From an uncultured Bacteroidales bacterium (GTDB lineage: Bacteria > Bacteroidota > Bacteroidia > Bacteroidales > F082): a stretch of DNA of 64,000 nucleotides. The notes beneath the pieces were generated by a model. That model saw nothing but the letters and a program-made list of their open reading frames with translations, did not search any database and was not told the DNA's origin. Made by a program: the position numbers and the translations under genes. This document shows, piece by piece, positions 51,707-58,214 of the stretch; positions within the stretch are counted from its first letter, which is position 1, and the number at the start of each line of letters is the position of its first letter. The stretch is taken from assembly GCA_905234645.1 (NCBI GenBank), contig CAJOIS010000001.1, positions 62,001 to 126,000 on the forward strand, written 5' to 3'.

Positions 51707-54484
51707 ATGAAAAAAACAATTGTCGTCGTTTTGTCCCTCGTTTTGATGGGCTTGCCATTGGTGGCGCAAGAAACCTCTGAAGATGTGGTTTCGCCTGAGA
51801 CTTTGTATATCGAGGGAACTCGTTCCCTTGAAAAATATGATGTAGGGCAAGCACTTCGGTGCTTTGAAAATGCACAAAAGGGTTTCCATGAAAAAGGAGA
51901 CAAGAAGTATGAACTCGATTCATGGTGCCATGTCGGCTGGATAAAAAGGTTTCTCGGTGATTTCCATGGGGCATGGGAAGCCTATCGTCAAGCCGAGCTG
52001 ATGGCGTTGTCCTTGCAAAGTAGCGATAAACTGGCGTCAATTTACAAGGAACAATACTTGTTAAGCAAAGATCTCAACAATAATGGGTTGAGGCAAGAAT
52101 TAATGCAAAAAATGGATTCATTGGCTGATTCTTTCCTTGACGACAAGACAAGGTTCCCTTATTATGACATGTTGGGAGACATGGCTAAGGAATACGGCGA
52201 CTTCATCATGGCTGAACGCTGGTATAAAAAAAACGATCCATACATCATGAGTTTGGACAAGGGCAAACCCAATGGCGATAGGCGTATGCATTATGGCAAT
52301 TTGTGCTCGCTTTATGAGCACATGGGCAGATGGGACGATGCTTTGTATTATGCTCAGCTTAACAAAAAGGAAATCCAAAAAGAGGAAGACGCAATCGATC
52401 CTTCCCAATACGTTTACTCTTACAACGAAGAGGCCCTAATATATCGTCGCATGGGAGATAGTGTCCGATGCTTTCAGGCCATTGACACGATGTTTTCCTT
52501 GCTGAACCTGGTTGATGAGCCAAGGAAATCCAGTAAGCTATATTTGACCAGAGCCGTTTGTAATAATGCATTCGGGAATTATGAAAACGCTTTGGATGAT
52601 TATAAGGCCGCTGACAGTTTGCTGGCGACTAAATATGGAGAGCTTGACGAGGACAGGGTAAGGCTGTTGCCACTCATGGGAGGCGTAGAGCATCGGCTAG
52701 GCCGTTATGAATCGTCGGAAAACTATTATCGGCAATATGCGGAAAGATTAAGGGAATTGCTTGGAGAAAGGCATAGTGATTATATTAATTCATTGGTCTA
52801 TCTCGCTAATGCGGAAGGAATTAATGGCAGTATCGATGCGGCTTGCGAGGATTACACCATAGCTTTCGCGAAATTGAGACAAAAGGTTCAGGATGATTTC
52901 CCTTATCTTACCACCTACGAAAGAGAAGGATATTGGAAATCCGTTTCCGAGGCAATATGGAACATGACGCCTTTTGCCATAGCTGCGCAAGAGTTGCAAA
53001 CACCTTTCACAGAGACCTGCTATAATGGACTGATCCTTTCAAAGTCATTTTTGCTCGAATCGGAACGCACGGTTTATGACCTGATAAAGAAAGAAGGGAC
53101 CGAAAACGACAAGCGTGATTTGGCTGCGATTGATGCTGCACGCTCCGAAATCCGTGAATTGGAGAGGAAAGAAGACAAGGATACGGATAGCATACTTTTG
53201 CTGACCAAAAAAATCGAGCGCTTGGAGTCGCAGCTGGCAAGCAGATGCCGCAGCTATGGTGACATGACCGCTTTTATGAAAACGGATTATCAAAAGGTAA
53301 AGGAAAAGCTGAAAGACGGTGACGTCCTCATTGATTTTACTGACTTCGTCTCACGATCACAGGGCAGGAAATATGTGGCATATTTGATCAGGAAAGAAGA
53401 TGATTATCCGCTTCTCATGAGCCTTTTTGCCGAAAGTAAGATTGACTCCATGCAGATAGCTTATCCGGATTTGTTTTACGAAAGCCCGTATGCCGAAGCA
53501 ATCTGGCACGTTTTATGGGAGCCATTTCAAGATTATGTAAAAGAGGGGTCGACGGTTTATTATGTGCCGTCACAAGTCTTGCTAAAGATAGCAATCGAGT
53601 CATTGCCCTATGGCGACGGGTCGCTTTTGGGCGACCATTATCGTTTCATCAGGCTTTCTTCGGCACGCGAATTAACAAGGATGAATGTCAAGTTGTCTAT
53701 GAAGGTGGATCCGGAAAGGACAGATGCCGTGCTTTATGGAGGCCTGGTTTACGATGTTGCCCCAAACACGATGCGGGAAGAAGCCCACAAGTATGATATT
53801 CAGGATTTGCTTGCTCAAAGAGGAAGCCGTGTACGAGGCGATTCCCTGTGTTATCTTCCATGGTCAAGGGTCGAGATAGATTCCATTGAGACCGTCCTCA
53901 AAGCGCATCATTTTAATGTGTTGACATATTTTGAAGAGAAAGGAACGGAAGAGTCGTTTTTGAGTTTGGATGGTATGGCCCCTCCCGTATTGCATTTGGC
54001 TACACATGGTTTCTTTTACACGCCGAATGAGGCAGCTGAAATTGACTATTTGAGAGGTTATAGCGATGCCATGTCCCTCTCTGGCCTTGTGATGGCTGGT
54101 GGAAATAGGGCGTGGACGGGAAAAGCACTCCCGGAAGGAGTGTTAGGGGGCATATTGACGGCCTCCGACATCGCGAGCCTCGATTTGAGCGACGTGGAGC
54201 TTGTCGTGCTTTCGGCCTGTCGCACGGGAGATGGTGAAGCCACTGCCGAAGGCTTGTATGGCTTGCAACGTGCTTTCAAGAAAGCAGGAGTAAAGACGAT
54301 GGTCATGTCGCTGTGGGATGTTGACGATATGGTCGGCACTGAGTTGATGACGGCTTTCTATAAGAACCTATTGGACGAATCCTATGCCATGGACAAAAGG
54401 AAAGCGTTTGATGCCGCGAAATCACTTATCCGTGACAAGTATCGTGAACCCTATTATTGGGCTGGCTTTGTGATGTTGGATTAG
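51707..54484 (+). CDS. Exported TPR-CHAT protease
   Basis: A 925-residue protein with a signal peptide (KKTIVVVLSLVLMGLPLVA-Q), TPR-type helical repeats over roughly residues 25-420, a coiled-coil linker (about 450-520, ELERKEDKDTDSILLLTKK) and a C-terminal CHAT domain (about 640-925). The catalytic dyad is visible: His767 in HLATHGFF and Cys838 in LSACRTGDGE. The last motif, MVMSLWDVDD, is also typical of CHAT. CHAT proteases are relatives of caspases. This one has an export signal and shares an operon with an exported caspase and a sigma/anti-sigma pair. Export rather than cytosolic location separates it from Craspase-type TPR-CHAT enzymes. Confidence 0.92.
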   Translation: MKKTIVVVLSLVLMGLPLVAQETSEDVVSPETLYIEGTRSLEKYDVGQALRCFENAQKGFHEKGDKKYELDSWCHVGWIKRFLGDFHGAWEAYRQAELMALSLQSSDKLASIYKEQYLLSKDLNNNGLRQELMQKMDSLADSFLDDKTRFPYYDMLGDMAKEYGDFIMAERWYKKNDPYIMSLDKGKPNGDRRMHYGNLCSLYEHMGRWDDALYYAQLNKKEIQKEEDAIDPSQYVYSYNEEALIYRRMGDSVRCFQAIDTMFSLLNLVDEPRKSSKLYLTRAVCNNAFGNYENALDDYKAADSLLATKYGELDEDRVRLLPLMGGVEHRLGRYESSENYYRQYAERLRELLGERHSDYINSLVYLANAEGINGSIDAACEDYTIAFAKLRQKVQDDFPYLTTYEREGYWKSVSEAIWNMTPFAIAAQELQTPFTETCYNGLILSKSFLLESERTVYDLIKKEGTENDKRDLAAIDAARSEIRELERKEDKDTDSILLLTKKIERLESQLASRCRSYGDMTAFMKTDYQKVKEKLKDGDVLIDFTDFVSRSQGRKYVAYLIRKEDDYPLLMSLFAESKIDSMQIAYPDLFYESPYAEAIWHVLWEPFQDYVKEGSTVYYVPSQVLLKIAIESLPYGDGSLLGDHYRFIRLSSARELTRMNVKLSMKVDPERTDAVLYGGLVYDVAPNTMREEAHKYDIQDLLAQRGSRVRGDSLCYLPWSRVEIDSIETVLKAHHFNVLTYFEEKGTEESFLSLDGMAPPVLHLATHGFFYTPNEAAEIDYLRGYSDAMSLSGLVMAGGNRAWTGKALPEGVLGGILTASDIASLDLSDVELVVLSACRTGDGEATAEGLYGLQRAFKKAGVKTMVMSLWDVDDMVGTELMTAFYKNLLDESYAMDKRKAFDAAKSLIRDKYREPYYWAGFVMLD

Positions 54485-54509
54485 GCGTTTGCACTACATC
54501 GTTTCCATC

Positions 54510-54548
54510 AAAATTGCGTGAGCGAAACCGCTCGCGCAATTTTTTTTG
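54510..54548 (+). terminator. Strong terminator after CHAT gene
   Basis: AAAATTGCGTGAGCG pairs with CGCTCGCGCAATTTT (one G-T wobble) around the loop AAAC and is followed by a run of T. It ends the caspase-sigma-anti-sigma-CHAT operon. Confidence 0.85.
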
Positions 54549-54557
54549 TCCGGCTGG

Positions 54558-54586
54558 GTTACTTTTCGCCTTTTGGGAACATAAAC
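54558..54586 (+). promoter_or_regulatory. Putative ECF-sigma promoter GTTAC-N17-CATAAAC, copy B
   Basis: GTTAC at 54558-54562 and CATAAAC at 54580-54586, again with a 17-nt spacer, 78 bp before the zinc-knuckle lipoprotein ATG. The downstream block AGTTGCGCACGACACG (54630-54645) matches copy A at 15 of 16 positions but lies 16 bp further from the CATAAAC box. That independent spacing argues for two separate functional elements. Confidence 0.6.
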
Positions 54587-54663
54587 AGTCAAATCAAACA
54601 AAACAACAACACTTAATAATCAATTTAGAAGTTGCGCACGACACGGATTTAGTGCATTGAACA

Positions 54664-55101
54664 ATGAAAAACCTCAAGAAAACCTTCAGAAACTTGACAA
54701 TGGCTGCAATGATGATGACAGCGACTTTCTCTCTCTCATCTTGTGATGTGCTGCTAGGTACAATGGCCGGTATGTATTCTTATCCTTACGGTACGATGTC
54801 ATATTCTGGAAATAACGACTACTTGTTGGATCCGGGCTATGCCGTTTGGCAAGTCCAAAATGGCATTTACTTGGGAGGTACGAGTGGCTCAAGCAGCACC
54901 TCAAGCAGTTCGACTACCACTTCTTCGACGACTACCAAAACCCACAAGTGTGGTGTTTGTGGAGGAACTGGAAGAATGACAGAAACCAAGGGTGTCCCTT
55001 CATTCGGCAATACCAAGTATTGCAAAGAATGTGGTAAGACTGTTCCTGACAACCACTACCATACAAAATGTGTAAGCTGCGACGGCAAGGGCTGGTGGTA
55101 A
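54664..55101 (+). CDS. Lipoprotein with DnaJ-type zinc-knuckle motifs
   Basis: A 145-residue protein. The signal peptide ends in the lipobox LSSC (Cys 27). A Tyr/Gly-rich segment and a Ser/Thr tract (about 75-92) form a flexible linker. The C-terminus has CGVCGGTGRM, CKECGKT and CVSCDGKGWW, i.e. CxxCxGxG zinc-knuckle motifs as in DnaJ, but with no J domain. It lies outside the cytosol, which is unusual for this motif. It has its own copy of the putative ECF promoter, so it is a candidate member of the same regulon. Zinc-dependent binding of unfolded or cleaved envelope proteins is possible. Confidence 0.8.
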   Translation: MKNLKKTFRNLTMAAMMMTATFSLSSCDVLLGTMAGMYSYPYGTMSYSGNNDYLLDPGYAVWQVQNGIYLGGTSGSSSTSSSSTTTSSTTTKTHKCGVCGGTGRMTETKGVPSFGNTKYCKECGKTVPDNHYHTKCVSCDGKGWW

Positions 55102-55148
55102 TGAGTTATTTCATTGACAATTAAAGTTTATCTAAGTTACATAAAGCC

Positions 55149-56324
55149 ATGAGTAAAAACAACAATTCAGAAAAGACCACCTCCCTCGGCAGAGGCATCA
55201 AGCAAGCCGCCCGCTGGGCAGCCAAGATGTTCGGCTACAAAGCCGAGAACAAGTACGCAAGGGGCGTGTGGTATGTGTTCGCCACAAGCGCTGCCGCGTT
55301 GACACTGTATGCAGCCGTCTCACTTACCATCCTCGTCATCCAGGAAGTGGATCGGTACAAGTACAATCGCCAGAGCAAACGCGAGGCAAACGACCCCACC
55401 TTCCTTCACAACTATCGCAACACCTACGTCAGCCCTTATGTCGTCCACCACGACGGCTCGCCCAACTACCTCTACAACATGAGGACGGGCCGTCGCACCC
55501 TGACGGGCATCAACTGGATCGCCAAGCCGAGCGATGGCGACAGCTTGGCTTGCTTCTGCGCGGGCTACGATCATGAACGCAAACGCGGTTATTTCAACGT
55601 GTTCACGGGCGAGCCAGTCATCCCGGCGCAATATGACAAGGCATGGATTTTTTCCGACGGCTTGGCCTGTGTCTACGAAAAGGGAATGCTCCACTTCATC
55701 GACCATGATGGGAGAAAAGTGATGGACAAGGAGTTCCCTTACGGCATCCGCAACGACGACTATTGCTTCCACAATGGGCTTTGCATCATGTATGACGAAA
55801 ACGGACGCTTCGGCCTCATCGACAAGCAGGGCGAATGGGTGGTGGAGCCACAATACTACGAGATTGAGTATGACACAAAAGGCTTCTGGCTGGTGCAGGA
55901 CTGCGATTGGAATTATGGCCTGCTCGATGCAAAGGGGCAGATGTTGCTGCCTGTCGAGTATGGCAACATCACCATCCACCATGACGACAGCTGCATTTTT
56001 ACGCGCCATCTGAACCATGTCAATCAGGTGCTCGACTTCGAATGCAATGTGCTGAACAGCTGCAATTACATGAGTGTCGAAATGCTGGAATACAACAATG
56101 GCGAATACGATGAGAATGGGGATCTGAAAACCTATCCGGCGAACTGCATGGAATACTTCACCACCGAATGGTATTGTGGCCTGATGGACAAACAAGGCAA
56201 CATCATTACGCCACCCATCTATTCCAGAATCGAGGCCATATCAGCCAACCGTTACCATTGCGACCGGGCTTATGGCTCGGTGATATTGGACGACAAAGGA
56301 CGGGAAGTAGGGGAGAAACTGTAA
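55149..56324 (+). CDS. Membrane-anchored WG-repeat protein
   Basis: A 391-residue protein with a basic N-terminus and one TM segment (about 39-63, VWYVFATSAAALTLYAAVSLTILVI). The rest (about 90-385) consists of WG repeats: RGYFNVFTGEPVIPAQYDKA, LHFIDHDGRKVMD, FGLIDKQGEWVVEPQYYEI, YGLLDAKGQMLLPVEYGNI, CGLMDKQGNIITPPIYSRI. Such repeats probably form a propeller-like binding surface. The N-in topology puts this outside the inner membrane. It lies 47 bp after the lipoprotein with no terminator between, so it probably shares its promoter. A second WG protein (41574) sits in the kinase operon. Confidence 0.8.
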   Translation: MSKNNNSEKTTSLGRGIKQAARWAAKMFGYKAENKYARGVWYVFATSAAALTLYAAVSLTILVIQEVDRYKYNRQSKREANDPTFLHNYRNTYVSPYVVHHDGSPNYLYNMRTGRRTLTGINWIAKPSDGDSLACFCAGYDHERKRGYFNVFTGEPVIPAQYDKAWIFSDGLACVYEKGMLHFIDHDGRKVMDKEFPYGIRNDDYCFHNGLCIMYDENGRFGLIDKQGEWVVEPQYYEIEYDTKGFWLVQDCDWNYGLLDAKGQMLLPVEYGNITIHHDDSCIFTRHLNHVNQVLDFECNVLNSCNYMSVEMLEYNNGEYDENGDLKTYPANCMEYFTTEWYCGLMDKQGNIITPPIYSRIEAISANRYHCDRAYGSVILDDKGREVGEKL

Positions 56325-56340
56325 AGATTATGATATTATG

Positions 56341-56385
56341 AAGGTCTGCAAGGCTGTGGAGACGGTCTTGCAGACCTTTTTTTTA
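56341..56385 (+). terminator. Terminator after WG-repeat gene
   Basis: AAGGTCTGCAAG (56341-56352) and CTTGCAGACCTT (56367-56378) form a perfect 12-bp stem, followed by eight T. It closes the lipoprotein/WG unit. Confidence 0.9.
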
Positions 56386-56464
56386 TTCAAATACTTATCT
56401 TTATGCGAGTGTGTCTGTTACCGAAGGGTTAGACTAGGCTTACCCAACCCTTACCCAAGGGATG

Positions 56465-56603
56465 CCCAAGGGTTCCATCACTCCAAATAAGTGTACCCAT
56501 ACAACCCCGACCGATAGTTGGAAAGGAATTCCTTTCCTTCCTCAACGGAGATTTTGCCTTCCTTGACGCACTTGGTGACCCAAGTCTCCACGGTGCGGAC
56601 GAA
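56465..56603 (-). pseudogene. speA: Displaced 3' fragment of speA
   Basis: Read on the minus strand this encodes the last ~40 residues of arginine decarboxylase, from VRTVETWVTKCVKEGK to LYGYTYLE and the stop. It is identical in protein to the end of the intact speA at 58215 except for one Thr-to-Ser change. Many third codon positions differ, so it is not a recent copy of the neighbouring gene. It lacks everything upstream. The pair flanks the DUF4143 ATPase as direct repeats about 1.7 kb apart. Confidence 0.85.
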
Positions 56604-56655
56604 GGTGGGATTGTCTTACCCTCACACTTGAAAAATTGACAAAATTCCCAAAGTG

Positions 56656-56731
56656 GCGAACGATTTTTGGCCAATTGGGTGAACGATTTTTAGCCAAATG
56701 GGTGAACGATTTTTGGCCAAATGGGTGAACG
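56656..56731. repeat. 23-bp iterons upstream of the ATPase
   Basis: Three full 23-bp units start at 56656, 56679 and 56702 (consensus GTGAACGATTTTTGGCCAAA plus TGG) and a fourth partial unit starts at 56725. Each contains the palindrome TTGGCCAA or a variant. They end 15 bp before the -7 box of the ATPase, a position suitable for a repressor or autoregulatory binding array. Confidence 0.9.
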
Positions 56732-56745
56732 TAAAAGAATTTTCG

Positions 56746-56753
56746 TATTTTTG
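56746..56753 (+). promoter_or_regulatory. -7 box of the ATPase promoter
   Basis: TATTTTTG fits TAnnTTTG and lies 23 bp before ATG 56777. The expected -33 position falls within the last iterons, so proteins bound there would compete with RNA polymerase. Confidence 0.55.
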
Positions 56754-56776
56754 CGTCACAATTCAAACAAAAAAGT

Positions 56777-58051
56777 ATGGACAAGACCTATAAGAAAAGA
56801 ATAGCTGACAGGCTGTTGGAGCGTAAATTAGCAGGCAAAGGGGCTGTGCTTATCGAGGGCGCGAAGTGGTGCGGAAAGACCACCACAGCGGAGCAGATTG
56901 CCAAGAGCGTGAAATATATGACGGAAACAGGAATGGTTGACCAGAATATCAAGATGGCGACGCTGAATCCGAAGCTGCTGTTAAGAGGTAATTTTCCTCG
57001 GCTTATCGATGAATGGCAGATTGCCCCTCAACTGTGGGACAGCATTCGTTTTGAATCAGACCACGGCGCGCTGGGTCAGTTTATTCTGACAGGCTCAGCC
57101 GTCCCTGCTGACATGAGCAAGGTGGTTCACTCAGGAACAGGACGCATTGGGTGGCTTAGGATGCGCCCCATGAGCCTATGGGAGTCGCAGGAATCGACTG
57201 GAGAGGTGTCGTTGGCTGAATTGTTTGAAACACCCGAACAAGTTGGAGCCATCAACAATATGGACATTGACCGATTGGCTTTCCTGACCTGCCGCGGAGG
57301 ATGGCCATTGGCTGTGGATATGGAACACGAGATAGCCTTAGACCAGGCGTTTGACTATGTGGAGGCGGTTGAGAAACGTGATATTTCGAAGGTGGACGGT
57401 GTGGAGCGCGACCCCGTAAGGGTTCACCGCCTGCTGCGCTCACTGGCGCGAAACCAAGGCAGCCAGGCATCGTGCGGCACTATCAAGGCAGACTTGATAG
57501 CGAATGAGTCGGACGCTTTGTCGGAAGATACCATCGCATCGTATATCAAGGCTCTGAAAGAGATTTTTGTGGTAGAGGACAGCGAGGCTTGGAATCCGAA
57601 CTTGCGGAGCAAGACGGCGATACGGACGAGCGACACGCGGTATTACACCGACCCATCGATTGCCACCGCTGCATTAGGCATAGGCCCTCGCGACTTGGTG
57701 AACGACTTGAACACCTTCGGATTGATGTTTGAAACATTGGCCGTGCGAGACCTGCGAGCCTACGCCGATGCACTCAACGGTAAGGTGTACCATTTCCGGG
57801 ACAAGAACGGTCTGGAATGCGATGCTGTGGTGCATCTAAGGAATGGTCGTTATGGCTTGGTTGAAATAAAGCTGGGGGGCGATGACCTCATCAATGAAGG
57901 CGCAGCATCATTATTGGATCTTGCAGGCAAGATTGACACGGAGAAGATGAAGGATCCTTCGTTTATGATGGTGCTGGTGGGCGTGGGAACGTATGCCTAT
58001 CGCCGTGAAGACGGAGTGTTTGTTGTGCCCATTGGGTGCTTGAAGGATTAA
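56777..58051 (+). CDS. DUF4143 family ATPase (AAA-type)
   Basis: A 424-residue protein with an N-terminal AAA ATPase: Walker A GAKWCGKTT (about 28-36), Walker B-like PRLIDEWQ (about 74-81) and sensor segment FILTGS. A C-terminal DUF4143 domain (about 210-400) has the PD-(D/E)XK-like core ECDAVVHLRNGRYGLVEIKLG. The family is common and mobile in Bacteroidota; cellular function is not established, though roles in DNA-related or conflict processes have been suggested. It has its own iteron-flanked promoter and terminator. It sits between direct copies of the speA 3' end, so it was probably acquired as a small unit. Confidence 0.88.
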   Translation: MDKTYKKRIADRLLERKLAGKGAVLIEGAKWCGKTTTAEQIAKSVKYMTETGMVDQNIKMATLNPKLLLRGNFPRLIDEWQIAPQLWDSIRFESDHGALGQFILTGSAVPADMSKVVHSGTGRIGWLRMRPMSLWESQESTGEVSLAELFETPEQVGAINNMDIDRLAFLTCRGGWPLAVDMEHEIALDQAFDYVEAVEKRDISKVDGVERDPVRVHRLLRSLARNQGSQASCGTIKADLIANESDALSEDTIASYIKALKEIFVVEDSEAWNPNLRSKTAIRTSDTRYYTDPSIATAALGIGPRDLVNDLNTFGLMFETLAVRDLRAYADALNGKVYHFRDKNGLECDAVVHLRNGRYGLVEIKLGGDDLINEGAASLLDLAGKIDTEKMKDPSFMMVLVGVGTYAYRREDGVFVVPIGCLKD

Positions 58052-58066
58052 GTAACATCACATCAA

Positions 58067-58086
58067 CCCTCTCCGAGCGGAGAGGG
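58067..58086 (+). terminator. Hairpin after the ATPase gene
   Basis: CCCTCTCC (58067-58074) and GGAGAGGG (58079-58086) form an 8-bp stem with loop GAGC, 15 bp after the stop. No U-run follows, so termination is plausible but weak. Confidence 0.5.
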
Positions 58087-58140
58087 AGGAGCGGCTATAT
58101 TTCAAACATACCCCCGATGTCTTAGACTAGGGATACCCAA

Positions 58141-58190
58141 GGGTTAGACTTGGGTTAGACTTGGGTTAGACTGGGGTTAGACTGGGGTTA
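58141..58190. repeat. 11-bp tandem repeat GGGTTAGACT(T/G)
   Basis: Four consecutive 11-bp units (58141-58184) and the start of a fifth (GGGTTA), just downstream of the speA stop. A related single unit, GGGTTAGACTAGG, precedes the displaced speA fragment at about 56,427, so the tract belongs to the duplicated block. Confidence 0.85.
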
Positions 58191-58214
58191 CCCATGGCTT
58201 ACCCAAGGGTTCCA

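Noticed and set aside
49497-54484. Craspase-like (type III-E CRISPR) system
   Set aside because: TPR-CHAT is present, but no gRAMP/Cas7-11, no array, and the CHAT protein is exported.
55320-56195. 291-codon antisense ORF over the WG-repeat gene
   Set aside because: Sense frame has TM and five clear WG repeats; antisense is a shadow.
56429-56674. 81-codon minus ORF before the ATPase
   Set aside because: It is another frame of the displaced speA fragment, not an independent gene.
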